From: Hyphococcus aureus
GTDB taxonomy: Bacteria; Pseudomonadota; Alphaproteobacteria; Caulobacterales; Parvularculaceae
DNA length: 64,000 nt
Direction: 5' to 3'
NCBI RefSeq assembly: GCF_042643165.1
Contig: NZ_JBHRSH010000001.1
Span: 930,001-994,000, forward strand
Shown one piece after another: positions 1-7,656 of the stretch. The position numbers and the translations under genes are program-made. Under the pieces are notes generated by a model, which made no database searches, was not told the origin of the DNA, and worked only from the letters and a program-made list of their open reading frames with translations. Within the stretch, counting starts at the first letter, position 1. Every line of letters starts with the position of its first letter.

Positions 1-266
1 TTGAAATCGGCGAAAGCGACGCCGGCGGCAACGCCTATATCGTCACCTTTAAAAAAAGCACATCGACGCGCATTACCGGCGGCGCCAATGCCGGCAAAAT
101 TTTCGCAGAGGCCAATGTGGTGACCGGCATTCGGCCCCTGGGCCTTGTCCGCAAACGCGGCGGCGAATTGTGGGTTGAAAAACCTTCAGAGGGCGAAAGC
201 TGCGCCCTGATCGTGCAGGAGCCCGGACAAAAGCGCATCAGCGCGGCGGTCTATTGCCCGCTTTAG
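1..266 (+). CDS. DUF1223 family secreted protein, 3' end only
   Basis: The open frame runs in from the left edge (codons in phase with position 3) and stops with TAG at 264-266, so only about the last 87 residues are present. The text resembles the C-terminal half of DUF1223 proteins: a beta-rich stretch, then GGANAGKIFAEANVV and IRPLG, where family members carry an ENAGRxLxYxNVVRxLRxLG pattern. DUF1223 proteins are predicted exported thioredoxin-fold proteins of unknown role in Alphaproteobacteria. The signal peptide and the CxxC region would lie outside the window. Assignment rests on this motif alone. Confidence 0.7.
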   Translation, partial: EIGESDAGGNAYIVTFKKSTSTRITGGANAGKIFAEANVVTGIRPLGLVRKRGGELWVEKPSEGESCALIVQEPGQKRISAAVYCPL

Positions 267-278
267 GCAAAGCACGCC

Positions 279-446
279 TTAAGATTTCTTTTTTGTCCTT
301 TTTGCCTGCGCGATGGCGTCCTTCATATCAGTGTAGCGATAACCGCCGACATGAAAATAATCGACCGGGACGCGTTTCACGCCATGTTCCCGCATCACCT
401 GCGCCGCGTCGCCCTCAGTCTCTTTATTTATGAATTTTGTCGTCAT
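279..446 (-). CDS. Small conserved hypothetical protein (55 aa)
   Basis: A 55-residue frame begins MTTKFINKETEGDAAQVM and ends in a Lys-rich tail (RTKKKS). Its centre reads HGVKRVPVDYFHVGGYRYT, a compact Tyr/Gly-rich motif followed by an amphipathic helix (MKDAIAQAKR). An AGGAG Shine-Dalgarno-like sequence lies about 8 bases upstream of the ATG. The stop sits 12 bases from that of the DUF1223 gene, so the two genes converge. I recognise the pattern as a recurrent short alphaproteobacterial protein but know no function. It is too short for default gene-length cut-offs and is easily missed. Confidence 0.65.
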   Translation of the reverse strand: MTTKFINKETEGDAAQVMREHGVKRVPVDYFHVGGYRYTDMKDAIAQAKRTKKKS

Positions 447-795
447 GCAAAATCTCCTATGTTGCTATTTCAGTCGCCTTCGCCTTCATGTCTTATCAGC
501 GCCTGCCATCATCGGATATTAATATTACGAGAATATATTTCGTATACGGAAATTCTATTGCCTTTACGTAGATTCAGGCGCATTAGATGATGACGACCCG
601 AACAATTCGCGATTCTTCAGCAACTGGCATTCGCTGATAGCGCTAATCTAACACTACAAAACTTGGGGGAGACTGATCGCCTGCCGGTGTGCATATCCGG
701 CAGGCTGATCTTTGGGCGGAGAGCGCAATCTCAAGCACCGCTCAACGCACAGTCGCGGGCTCTTCAGTAGCCATAGCAAATAAGGAATTTCTGTC
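447..795. other. Intergenic region, AT-richer, no gene seen
   Basis: About 350 bases separate two small genes. The stretch 515-560 is markedly AT-rich compared with the rest of the window and could carry the promoter for the leftward 55-aa gene. A frame from 523 to 654 is open but has no ATG or GTG start with a ribosome binding site, so I do not call it. A strong hairpin at 679-705 is listed separately. Confidence 0.5.
679..705. repeat. 9-bp inverted repeat (hairpin) upstream of the 45-aa gene
   Basis: GCCTGCCGG at 679-687 pairs perfectly with CCGGCAGGC at 697-705 around a nine-base loop. No T-run follows directly on either strand, so it does not look like a classical intrinsic terminator. 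It lies about 90 bases upstream of the small basic protein gene at 796 and would be in its 5' untranslated region if transcription starts further left. Confidence 0.5.
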
Positions 796-933
796 ATGGC
801 CAAAGGTCAACAACGCAGCAATCGTGAAGCGAAAAAGCCGAAACAAAACAAACCCAAGAAGGTTGAACAGGCGGCCTCGCAAACGACAGAAGTCTTTCAC
901 GGAAAGCCAAAGAAAAAAGGCGGGAAGAACTAG
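796..933 (+). CDS. Small basic conserved hypothetical protein (45 aa)
   Basis: ATG at 796 is preceded by AAGGA at 782-786, a good Shine-Dalgarno sequence. The 45-residue product starts MAKGQQRSNREAKKPKQNK and ends KPKKKGGKN. It is extremely rich in Lys, Gln and Asn, with a short central VFHGKPKKK. The MAKGQQRSNREAKKPK opening is a recurring N-terminus of short basic proteins in Proteobacteria, whose function is unknown. The charge suggests binding to nucleic acid or ribosomes, which is inference only. A longer frame over the same bases (689-937) is in another phase and looks spurious. Confidence 0.7.
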   Translation: MAKGQQRSNREAKKPKQNKPKKVEQAASQTTEVFHGKPKKKGGKN

Positions 934-953
934 CTAAGAGCGTATGAAAACAG

Positions 954-1838
954 TCATGCGTCTACGCAGCTATCATTATTGCGCCTGTATGGGGCGTCGC
1001 ACTCCCATCCATCGCCAGCGTAATCCAGATGTGCGTTTTCAGGCACCCTGACAGCGATGCAAGCCGCGCCATTGGACTGAAACCCGCGCTCACACTGCCA
1101 GCCTGCGCCATATGACGCGCCCGTAAGATAGCCGCCCTCGGGAACAACCACTTTCTCACAAGCGTCCCTGGCCACTTTATAGCCGCGATCGCAATCCCAA
1201 TCGCTTCCGCTCAGCCCATACGCCAAAAATCCATTCACCGGGGCCACGAGCCGCGCACATTCGCCGGCGCGTTCTTTATATCCGCGCTCACAGGCCCATC
1301 CCCGGCCATAAGTTGAATTTGTTGCATAGCCGTTTTCCGGAACAACTATAGGCTCACACTCATTCTCGCTGGCGCGAAATCCTCTTTTGCACTCCCAGCC
1401 TGAACCAAAGCTTTCGCCGGAAAGATATCCGTTCTCTGGAACAGTAATAAGCCGGCACGACGTATCGACCTTCTGAAATCCGCGAACGCAACTCCATTGA
1501 AAACCAAGCGATGATAAATAGGCGTTGTCAGGTATAATAACTTCGATACAGGCCTCACCCTCGCGGCGATATCCATACCGACACTCCCAGCCGCGGTCAT
1601 AAGAGGAGTTCGTGGCGTATGCGTTTTCGGGAATTGCGATTTCAACACACGCATCAGATCGTTTCGTAAATCCTTGCGCGCATTCCCAACCCCCAAGATA
1701 GCCTTTGCTGATCGAATTGGCGGGAAGCGCGGACTCCTGCGCTGATGCAACTCCTGCGAAAACAAGAACCACAAGCATGAGCGCAAGCGTCGAAACCGCC
1801 CGGCGAACATCAATAAAATCTGCTCGAAAATTGTTCAT
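954..1838 (-). CDS. Secreted protein of eight Trp/Cys repeats
   Basis: A 294-aa protein with an N-terminal signal peptide (hydrophobic LALMLVVLVFAG, cleavage likely after GVASA near residue 33). The rest is eight tandem units of about 30-34 residues. Each unit follows roughly P-E-N-A/G-Y-L-x6-G-W-E-C-x-R-G-F/Y-x6-C-x-x-I/V-x-V. Each unit has two cysteines, which suggests one disulfide per repeat and a stiff rod-like exported protein. There is no catalytic domain, membrane anchor or lipobox. Repeats 2 and 5 are most alike (ATNS-Y-RGW), a sign of internal duplication. It appears to be a single-gene unit. Function unknown; an adhesion, matrix or binding role is inference. Confidence 0.8.
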   Translation of the reverse strand: MNNFRADFIDVRRAVSTLALMLVVLVFAGVASAQESALPANSISKGYLGGWECAQGFTKRSDACVEIAIPENAYATNSSYDRGWECRYGYRREGEACIEVIIPDNAYLSSLGFQWSCVRGFQKVDTSCRLITVPENGYLSGESFGSGWECKRGFRASENECEPIVVPENGYATNSTYGRGWACERGYKERAGECARLVAPVNGFLAYGLSGSDWDCDRGYKVARDACEKVVVPEGGYLTGASYGAGWQCERGFQSNGAACIAVRVPENAHLDYAGDGWECDAPYRRNNDSCVDA

Positions 1839-1914
1839 AAAAATATCCTGATTGCCGTGCGCCGCGCAGCAGAAGGCGGCCGGATGATCTGCTCGCCAGA
1901 TATATGCGCAGCAT

Positions 1915-1944
1915 CACCCTCGCAGCCGGCGAGGCGCGAGGGTG
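1915..1944. repeat. 9-bp inverted repeat in the leader of the Trp/Cys repeat gene
   Basis: CACCCTCGC at 1915-1923 pairs with GCGAGGGTG at 1936-1944, with a 12-base loop. It lies about 80-105 bases upstream of the ATG at 1838 of the leftward repeat-protein gene, and downstream of the small gene ending at 2002. No T-run follows on the minus strand, so a role as leader structure or mRNA 3' end stabiliser is as likely as termination. Confidence 0.45.
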
Positions 1945-1960
1945 TTGTAAGCGTCGTTTT

Positions 1961-1992
1961 AGTAAAAGCGCGGAGAAGCACGAAGCCTCTCC
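1961..1992 (-). terminator. Probable intrinsic terminator of the leftward small gene
   Basis: Read leftward, GGAGAGGC pairs with GCTTCTCC (one G-T pair) around a five-base loop at 1972-1992, followed by GCGCTTTTACT. It lies just after the stop of the gene at 2002-2211. The U-run is short (four T), so efficiency is uncertain. Confidence 0.5.
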
Positions 1993-2001
1993 ATTGAGCT
2001 T

Positions 2002-2211
2002 TTAGGCTTTTTTGACTTCGGCCGTTGCTGGCGTTGTCGTTTCCTCAGCCTTGGCTGCTTCATTGGCTGCGGCCGGCGCCTTTTCAGAGCCTTTTATTTC
2101 AGCTTGTTTCGGGGTTTTATCGCCTTGATTATCGCTTTTTTTAAACATTTTCTGAACTTCCATCTGCATCGGCACTGATTTGCCGGCGCCACTCTTAGAT
2201 GGGAAGCTCAT
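2002..2211 (-). CDS. Small low-complexity hypothetical protein (69 or 48 aa)
   Basis: The frame encodes a Lys/Ala/Glu/Thr-rich polypeptide ending in alanine- and threonine-rich low complexity (AAANEAAKAEETTTPATAE). From the first ATG it is 69 aa. A better supported start is the ATG at 2148 (MFKKSDNQGDKT), which has GGAAG about 8 bases upstream and would give 48 aa. No domain, signal peptide or membrane segment is visible. A hairpin with a short T-run follows the stop, which supports a real transcription unit, but the low-complexity text leaves the coding status uncertain. Confidence 0.4.
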   Translation of the reverse strand: MSFPSKSGAGKSVPMQMEVQKMFKKSDNQGDKTPKQAEIKGSEKAPAAANEAAKAEETTTPATAEVKKA

Positions 2212-2304
2212 GACGACTATACAATGGGCGAATGGCGTTGCAGAAATTTATTTTGTACACGGAAAATATAACACTTCCTTCGTTATTTCACCCTTAACGC
2301 ACAA

Positions 2305-3255
2305 TCACGCAAACCGGTCGGTCGCCTTGACTAGCGCATCGATAATCCCTGGCTCGCTCGCCGCATGGCCGGCATCATCGATCAGCTTGAAATCCGCCTC
2401 GGGCCAGGCCTTGCGCAGCTCCCACGCCGTTTTCATGGGCGTGCAGACGTCGTAGCGCCCCTGCACGATGACCCCAGGAATACTCCGTATACGGTCAATA
2501 TTGGCGAGAATCTGATCGTCTCGCTCGAAAAAACCGCCATGCTGGAAAAAGTGCGCTTCGATGCGCGCGAAGGCGAGCGCGAAGGCGTCGCTTGAAAACG
2601 CCTGCACCCGTTCATCGGAGGGCAGAAGCGAAACCGTGCCGCCTTCCCACATGCTCCACGCCTTGGCGGCGCGCATCTGCTCCGCCCGGTTGGTTCCCGT
2701 CAGCCGTTTGTAATAGGCGGCGATGAGATCGCCACGCTCTTCTTCGGGAATCGGCGCCAGATATTTCTCCCAGAGATCGGGAAAGAGCCAGCTCGCCCCT
2801 TCCTGATAGAACCACAAGAGCTCGGCCCGGCGGAGCGTGAAAATCCCGCGCAACACCAGTTCCGTCACAACGTCCGGATGGGTCTGCGCATAGGCGAGCG
2901 CGAGGGTCGACCCCCATGAGCCGCCAAACACCTGCCAGCGCTCAATGCCCAGATGCCGCCTCAATTTCTCCATGTCCTCGACAAGATGCCATGTTGTATT
3001 GTCGGTCAGGTCCGCATGGGGCTGCGACTTGCCGCATCCACGCTGATCGAAAAGAACAATGCGATAACGCGATGGATCGAAATAGCGCCGCATGGACGGC
3101 GTCGAGCCGCCGCCCGGGCCGCCATGACACACCACGACAGGCTTGCCGCCGGGCGCGCCGGAAACTTCATAATAGAGTTCATGGACATCGCTGACGCGCA
3201 GCATACCGGCGTCGAACGGCTCAAATGGCGGATATAAATTGCGGAGCGCGGTCAT
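2305..3255 (-). CDS. pip: Proline iminopeptidase
   Basis: A 316-aa alpha/beta-hydrolase of peptidase family S33 that removes N-terminal proline from peptides in the cytoplasm. The oxyanion-hole region HGGPGGG is near residue 45. The nucleophile elbow GGSWGSTLALAYAQ carries Ser near 114. The aspartate lies in QGRYDVCTP, and the catalytic His is in DDAGHAASEPG near the C-terminus. FDQRGCGKSQPHA is the family hallmark. Length matches typical Pip enzymes (310-320 aa), and there is no signal peptide. The gene stands alone, and the lipoprotein gene diverges from it. Confidence 0.95.
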   Translation of the reverse strand: MTALRNLYPPFEPFDAGMLRVSDVHELYYEVSGAPGGKPVVVCHGGPGGGSTPSMRRYFDPSRYRIVLFDQRGCGKSQPHADLTDNTTWHLVEDMEKLRRHLGIERWQVFGGSWGSTLALAYAQTHPDVVTELVLRGIFTLRRAELLWFYQEGASWLFPDLWEKYLAPIPEEERGDLIAAYYKRLTGTNRAEQMRAAKAWSMWEGGTVSLLPSDERVQAFSSDAFALAFARIEAHFFQHGGFFERDDQILANIDRIRSIPGVIVQGRYDVCTPMKTAWELRKAWPEADFKLIDDAGHAASEPGIIDALVKATDRFA

Positions 3256-3338
3256 TTCCCTACTGACAAGCCTTTTTCAATCGGTTAGCGTTTAGTGGGG
3301 AGAGGCATGTGTAACAAGTCTTTCTGTGGGATAAGAGT

Positions 3339-4019
3339 TTGGTGATCAGGGGCGTTCAGGCCGCCAAGTCGTTTAATCGGACTTTCGCGGCAATGGTAAT
3401 AGCGTTGACTTTCACGGCGTTGACCGGCGGATGCGCGGTGAACCCCGTTTCCTCTCAATCCAGCGTCAACCATCAACCAGCTGCGGAGCGTGATCTCCTC
3501 GCCGACGCGGCGCGCGATGTGGCGGATGCGCCCTGGCCAAAGCCGGAGCCTGTCTCCTTTGTATCGCGCATGACCGCCGGCGCTATTGATGACGGCTTTT
3601 CCAAGAGCGACGCCGCCGAGGTCTACGCCAGCACGCTTCAGCCCGTGGGCGAACGCTTTTCCCGCCTGGAATCAGACGCCAAATCGAATCTCAAAGCCGC
3701 TGAGCGGCTGCTGGGCGTCGCCGAAAGCGCCGTCATGGCGCCGCGCCTTACCGGCAATGACGTCGCGATCGTTGAGGGCGCCATTCAGACGCTTCGTGAA
3801 AATCGGCAGATTTATGTGAGCGCCGCGCATCAGATTGAAAAGCTCGGCGAGCGCGTGGACGATGATCGCCTCGATGCCATTCGCGAAGCGTATAATAATG
3901 CGATCCGCGATCTCGGCGAAGCCGCCGACGGGCTGGCCGACCGGCTCGACCGCGACCTCTCGGAAAATTACGCTTCCCCCGCCCCAAGACCGCTCATCAA
4001 TAATCTTTCAGGCGTTTAA
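3339..4019 (+). CDS. Predicted lipoprotein, helical, unknown function
   Basis: A 226-aa product with an N-terminal basic and hydrophobic segment ending in a lipobox (LTGGC, Cys near residue 32), so it should be lipid-anchored on the periplasmic side. The mature part is mostly charged helix, with stretches such as KSNLKAAERLLGVAESAV and RLDAIREAYNNAIRDL. No known domain was recognised. The start is uncertain: TTG at 3339, GTG at 3342, or ATG at 3393, which would still leave a workable signal peptide. A strong terminator follows the stop. Confidence 0.7.
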   Translation: MVIRGVQAAKSFNRTFAAMVIALTFTALTGGCAVNPVSSQSSVNHQPAAERDLLADAARDVADAPWPKPEPVSFVSRMTAGAIDDGFSKSDAAEVYASTLQPVGERFSRLESDAKSNLKAAERLLGVAESAVMAPRLTGNDVAIVEGAIQTLRENRQIYVSAAHQIEKLGERVDDDRLDAIREAYNNAIRDLGEAADGLADRLDRDLSENYASPAPRPLINNLSGV

Positions 4020-4035
4020 GCGAATTCAATTTATT

Positions 4036-4082
4036 GAAAAAGAAAAAGGCGCGCCCGATCAGGGACGCGCCATTTTGTTTTC
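4036..4082. terminator. Bidirectional intrinsic terminator
   Basis: GGCGCG-CCC at 4048-4056 pairs with GGG-CGCGCC at 4062-4071 with one bulged base and a GATCA loop. It is flanked by an A-rich run (GAAAAAGAAAAA) on the left and ATTTTGTTTT on the right. This gives a U-tract in both directions, ending both the rightward lipoprotein gene and the leftward diiron oxidase gene. Confidence 0.85.
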
Positions 4083-4096
4083 AAGGCTAGGAAGAC

Positions 4097-5209
4097 CTAT
4101 TCAGCCGCGGCGACGCCGCCAGATGCGCCCAGCGCCGCAACACTCTCTACATATTCTTGCCGCTTGCGCTTGTTGATCTCATCGAACTCTTCGGCGCGTT
4201 CTTCATCGCGTTTGGAAAGCTCGGAATAATCAATATCAGCAAATCCGAGCACACCCATTTCGCCATAGGCCGCCTGGATTTTATCCGACCAGAGGCCGAT
4301 ATCGCGCACGATCGGCACGATCCGCTGGAACAGCATGGTGCGGAACATTTTCTGATAGCCCGAAGCGTTCTGCGCTTCGACAATCTCGTCCACCGGCAAG
4401 CCGAGGCTTTGATAAAGCTCGCGCGCCTCGAAGCGGTCGCGCATATGGTAGCAAGCCTCGACCAGAAACTCTTCGCGTTCGTCGCGCTCAGCCTGCGTCA
4501 GATGCGGGTAGTATTCCTTCAGCGTCAGCCGGCCAAAGGCGACGTGACGGGATTCATCTTCCATCACATAGGCGTTGACCTGTTGCGCCAGCGGGTTCTG
4601 CGAGGTCTCACGGATATTGTTGAAGGCCGCGAGCGCCAACCCCTCAATCACCACCTGCATGGCGAGATAAGTCATATCCCAGCGCGAGTCGCGCAGCGCC
4701 TGATCCACCAGCGTCTGCAGCGGATGGGTCATCGGATAGGCGACGCCGAAACAATGCAGCAGCTTTTTGTAAGCTTCCACATGGCGGGCCTCGTCCATAA
4801 CTTGCGTTGAGGCGTAGAACTTGGCGTCGAGGTCGGGCACCTGCTGGACAATCTTCGCCGCGCAAATCAGCGCCGCCTGTTCGCCCTGCATGAATTGCGA
4901 AGTCGTCCAGGCCTGCAAATGCCGTCGCAGCTCCGCCCGTTCCTTGTTGTTCATCTTGCCCCAGACCGGCGTGTTGACGAGGCCGCCCATCTCATCCGGG
5001 ATCTGCATCGGATTTTCATCATCGAGCTCAAGGGTCCAGTCGATGCGATTGAGCGCATCCCACTGCATGTCCTTGCCCTTTTGATAAAGGTGCATCATCT
5101 GCTTGCGGCCGTCGTCATACTCCCAGTCGAATGTCGTTTCGAAGTTCTGGGGCACGGTCCAGCAAGGATCGATATCGGGGATCGGATAAAGCTCGCGCAA
5201 AGACGCCAT
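4097..5209 (-). CDS. Ferritin-like diiron oxidase family protein
   Basis: The start chosen is the ATG at 5209 (MASLRELYP), with GGGAGGA 8 bases upstream, in preference to an in-frame ATG at 5236. The 370-aa helical protein shows a complete carboxylate-bridged diiron set: E110 in QGEQAAL, E140 and H143 in DEARHVEAY, E189 in VIEGLAL, and E219 and H222 in DESRHVAFG. This arrangement fits the ferritin-like/R2-like superfamily, near AurF-type N-oxygenases and related alphaproteobacterial oxidases. The substrate cannot be deduced. Fur is encoded immediately upstream in the same direction, 165 bases away, which raises iron-dependent expression as a possibility. Confidence 0.75.
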   Translation of the reverse strand: MASLRELYPIPDIDPCWTVPQNFETTFDWEYDDGRKQMMHLYQKGKDMQWDALNRIDWTLELDDENPMQIPDEMGGLVNTPVWGKMNNKERAELRRHLQAWTTSQFMQGEQAALICAAKIVQQVPDLDAKFYASTQVMDEARHVEAYKKLLHCFGVAYPMTHPLQTLVDQALRDSRWDMTYLAMQVVIEGLALAAFNNIRETSQNPLAQQVNAYVMEDESRHVAFGRLTLKEYYPHLTQAERDEREEFLVEACYHMRDRFEARELYQSLGLPVDEIVEAQNASGYQKMFRTMLFQRIVPIVRDIGLWSDKIQAAYGEMGVLGFADIDYSELSKRDEERAEEFDEINKRKRQEYVESVAALGASGGVAAAE

Positions 5210-5374
5210 GTGTGGTTCCTCCCAAAACTGGCTCAAAGCAGATCAGAGGCCGCGCTGATGGTTTTTCTTCTGAACTCTACGGTCCGCCACGCTGGCTCTT
5301 CGCTATTACACTGACCAGTTTACCTTGAGGGCGTCAAGATTTCCTTATGTCGTTCGCTATTTTTGGTCAAAAAT

Positions 5375-5794
5375 TTAAGAGTTTTTGGCTTTATCTAGCG
5401 GAACGCCGTAGAGTTCCAGCCGGTGGTCCACAAGCTTGAACCCGTGCTGTTCGGCGATCTTCTTTTGCAGCGCCTCGATCTCTTCATTAACGAACTCAAT
5501 GACCTCACCCGACTTGAGATTGATGAGATGGTCGTGATGGGTCTCCGTCGCCTCTTCATAGCGGGCGCGCCCATCCTGAAAATCATGGCGCTCAACAACG
5601 CCAGCCTCTTCGAAAAGGCGCATGGTGCGATAGACGGTGGCGATCGAAATCTTGTCGTCGATCTCCGTCGCGCGGCGGTGGATCTCCTCCACATCGGGAT
5701 GATCCTCAGCGACCGACAGGACGCGCGCAATCACCCGGCGCTGTTCCGTCATACGCATGCCTTTGGCGACACAAATTTTTTCTAGCCGATCCAT
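5375..5794 (-). CDS. fur: Fur family ferric uptake / metal regulator
   Basis: A 139-aa DNA-binding repressor. The ATG at 5794 is chosen because GAGGAG lies 6 bases before it; an ATG seven codons upstream has no such site. The N-terminal winged helix contains RMTEQRRVIARVL and the recognition helix ISIATVYRTMRLFEEAG. The metal-binding dimerisation half has ETHHDHLINLKSGEVIEF and a C-terminal HRLELYGVPL. No CxxC zinc pair is present, as is usual for alphaproteobacterial Fur/Mur. Family members sense Fe2+ or Mn2+; which metal applies here is not visible. Confidence 0.93.
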   Translation of the reverse strand: MDRLEKICVAKGMRMTEQRRVIARVLSVAEDHPDVEEIHRRATEIDDKISIATVYRTMRLFEEAGVVERHDFQDGRARYEEATETHHDHLINLKSGEVIEFVNEEIEALQKKIAEQHGFKLVDHRLELYGVPLDKAKNS

Positions 5795-5884
5795 GAAATC
5801 TCCTCGATCCGGCATGGGATAGCGGGCGTCTTTATCGCCGTCCCCGCCGCGCCATGCAACTCGAAAGCGAACCAGCGGCGAACT

Positions 5885-6334
5885 CTACAAGTCGAGCGCC
5901 ATCACCACCGCATCGCCGCCATCGCGATAATATCGCTGGCGCACACCCACCTGTGCAAAACCCGCGCGCGCATAAAGCGCCTGCGCCGGAGCGTTACGCG
6001 CATCGACTTCCAGGAAACACCGCTTTGCGCCGCCAAGCCGGGCCGCCTCTAAAACGCCGGATAACAGAGCGCGCCCAAGCCCGCCGCCGCGCGCCTCATC
6101 GACGACCCCAATGGTGAGGATCTCGGCTTCCGGCCCAAGATCGCGCCAGACTGCAAAGCCTTGCGGCGCCGTTTCGCTGGCGCCGCCGAAAAGAACTGTC
6201 ACGCGCGGCGCGACAAAACTCTCCTTCACGCTGTCTGATCCCCAGCTGCGCCCGCCAAAGGCGAGCGCTTCAAGCCGGGCGAGCATGTCGGCGTCTTCGA
6301 GGCCGGCAGGCCAGATCCGCCACTCAACGATCAT
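5885..6334 (-). CDS. rimI: Ribosomal-protein-alanine N-acetyltransferase (RimI-like)
   Basis: A 149-aa GNAT enzyme with the acetyl-CoA motif A (VVDEARGGGLGRALLSGVL) followed by FLEVDARNAPAQALYARAGF, typical of RimI, which acetylates the N-terminus of ribosomal protein S18. Its ATG overlaps the stop of tsaB by four bases (6331-6334), so the two genes are translationally coupled. The tsaB-rimI pairing is widespread and supports the RimI call over a generic GNAT. Confidence 0.9.
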   Translation of the reverse strand: MIVEWRIWPAGLEDADMLARLEALAFGGRSWGSDSVKESFVAPRVTVLFGGASETAPQGFAVWRDLGPEAEILTIGVVDEARGGGLGRALLSGVLEAARLGGAKRCFLEVDARNAPAQALYARAGFAQVGVRQRYYRDGGDAVVMALDL

Positions 6335-7005
6335 CGCGCGGCGCCGTCAAACAGGCCGGGTTTGCCGGGCTTGGCGTCCGGCGCGCGCAGATAGAGCGGC
6401 GCCGGCGGTCCGTCCGGCGCGGGCGCTTTGGCGGCAAGCAGGGCGACGATCCTCGCGTCGATCTCCTCCCGGGCCTCAGACACGCTCCAGCCAGCCGGCG
6501 CCGGGCCAAGCAGCCGCGCCCCCGATCCCAGAACACGGACAGAACGATCCGCAGCCTTATCCTGTAGTTTTTTCAATGCTTCTTTCGGTTCCGAGACAAA
6601 TGGCGGCAGGATGATTTCACCACCCCGACCATAAAGTGCAGCGTAAACCTGCCCCCGTCTGGCGTCGATAACGGGCGCGACCAGCTCTTGCGCCCAATGA
6701 GGCGCGGCCAGCGCCGCAAGGCTCGTAACCCCGACGACAGGGATGCCGGTCCCGACGCCGAGCCCGCGCGCAAAGGATAAGGCGACCCTGACCCCGGTGA
6801 AACCGCCGGGCCCGACCACCACGCCGACCCGCGACAGATCGCCAATGGAAACCCCCGCTTTAGCCAGCGCAGCCGCCGCCATGGGGGCGAGCCGCTCCGC
6901 ATGGCCGCGCTCCATCCCCACGGATTCATCCGCGAGCACCTCATCGCCCCTTATGATAGCGACCGAGCAGCGTTGAAGCGCCGTATCCAATCCCAAGACC
7001 AACAT
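6331..7005 (-). CDS. tsaB: tRNA t6A synthesis protein TsaB (YeaZ)
   Basis: The start at 7005 (MLVLGLDTALQRC) is preceded by GGAGG and matches the family N-terminus; the longer upstream frame is antisense to another gene. The 224-aa ASKHA-fold protein has LGLDTA (phosphate 1 region), VGPGGFTGVRVALSFARGL and GVTSLAALA, the TsaB signature. TsaB partners TsaD and TsaE in threonylcarbamoyl-adenosine formation at position 37 of ANN-decoding tRNAs. It forms an operon with rimI downstream and is divergent from the amidase gene at 7072. Confidence 0.93.
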   Translation of the reverse strand: MLVLGLDTALQRCSVAIIRGDEVLADESVGMERGHAERLAPMAAAALAKAGVSIGDLSRVGVVVGPGGFTGVRVALSFARGLGVGTGIPVVGVTSLAALAAPHWAQELVAPVIDARRGQVYAALYGRGGEIILPPFVSEPKEALKKLQDKAADRSVRVLGSGARLLGPAPAGWSVSEAREEIDARIVALLAAKAPAPDGPPAPLYLRAPDAKPGKPGLFDGAAR

Positions 7006-7071
7006 GACGCCTCCATAGGCGCAGCGGCGCTCTCCCGCAAATCCCTTCTTGTTGAAGCAAAGGAGGCCGCC

Positions 7072-7656
7072 ATGGCCGATCCGACAGAATTTCAATTCGA
7101 CCTCCCGCCAGACCGTCACTGGGCGCCCATGCCCCTTGCCGAACGCATCCACAAAACCGCCTGGGCCGCGGCTGACGGCTGCGCCTCTTTACGGGGAGCC
7201 GAAACGCGCGAAGCGGTCCGAGTCATCGTCATTCACGCGACCGCAGGCGCAACAACCGACGGAGCCGTTTCCGTCATGGAAGAGGCGCGCGCCAGCTTTC
7301 ACTGGATTGTTCCGGGTAAGGATGAACCAACTCATGGAGTCCATGTCTGGGCGACCTGCCCCGAACGCCTCGCCGCCTGGCATGTGCGCCGGTCATGTGC
7401 ACATCCGGATATCTGCGGCGGGGCGAATAATCTCAACCGCGCCTCCCTCGGCATTGAGATCGTCAACCGGCAAGATGGAGAGAATCCGTTTTCTTCATGG
7501 CAACTTGAAGCCACCGCAGACATTGTGCGCTACGCCGCAGGGAAATATCCAAACCTCACTCATGTGGTGAGCCATGCGCGCCTAGACCCCACAAGACGCA
7601 CCGACCCCGGCCCTAATTTTCCGTGGGCGGAATTTAAAGCGATGGTTCTGGATTAA
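7072..7656 (+). CDS. N-acetylmuramoyl-L-alanine amidase, AmpD/Amidase_2 type
   Basis: The ATG at 7072 has AAGGAGG at 7060-7066. The 194-aa protein has no signal peptide and so is likely cytoplasmic. Amidase_2 features: VIHATAG with the first zinc His near residue 60, an SFHWIV segment, LNRASLGIEIVN, and SHARLDPTRRTDPGPNF with the last zinc His and acidic ligand near the end. AmpD-type enzymes cleave anhydro-muropeptides during peptidoglycan recycling. The protein lacks a peptidoglycan-binding domain. Its stop overlaps the convergent methyltransferase stop by four bases. Confidence 0.88.
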   Translation: MADPTEFQFDLPPDRHWAPMPLAERIHKTAWAAADGCASLRGAETREAVRVIVIHATAGATTDGAVSVMEEARASFHWIVPGKDEPTHGVHVWATCPERLAAWHVRRSCAHPDICGGANNLNRASLGIEIVNRQDGENPFSSWQLEATADIVRYAAGKYPNLTHVVSHARLDPTRRTDPGPNFPWAEFKAMVLD

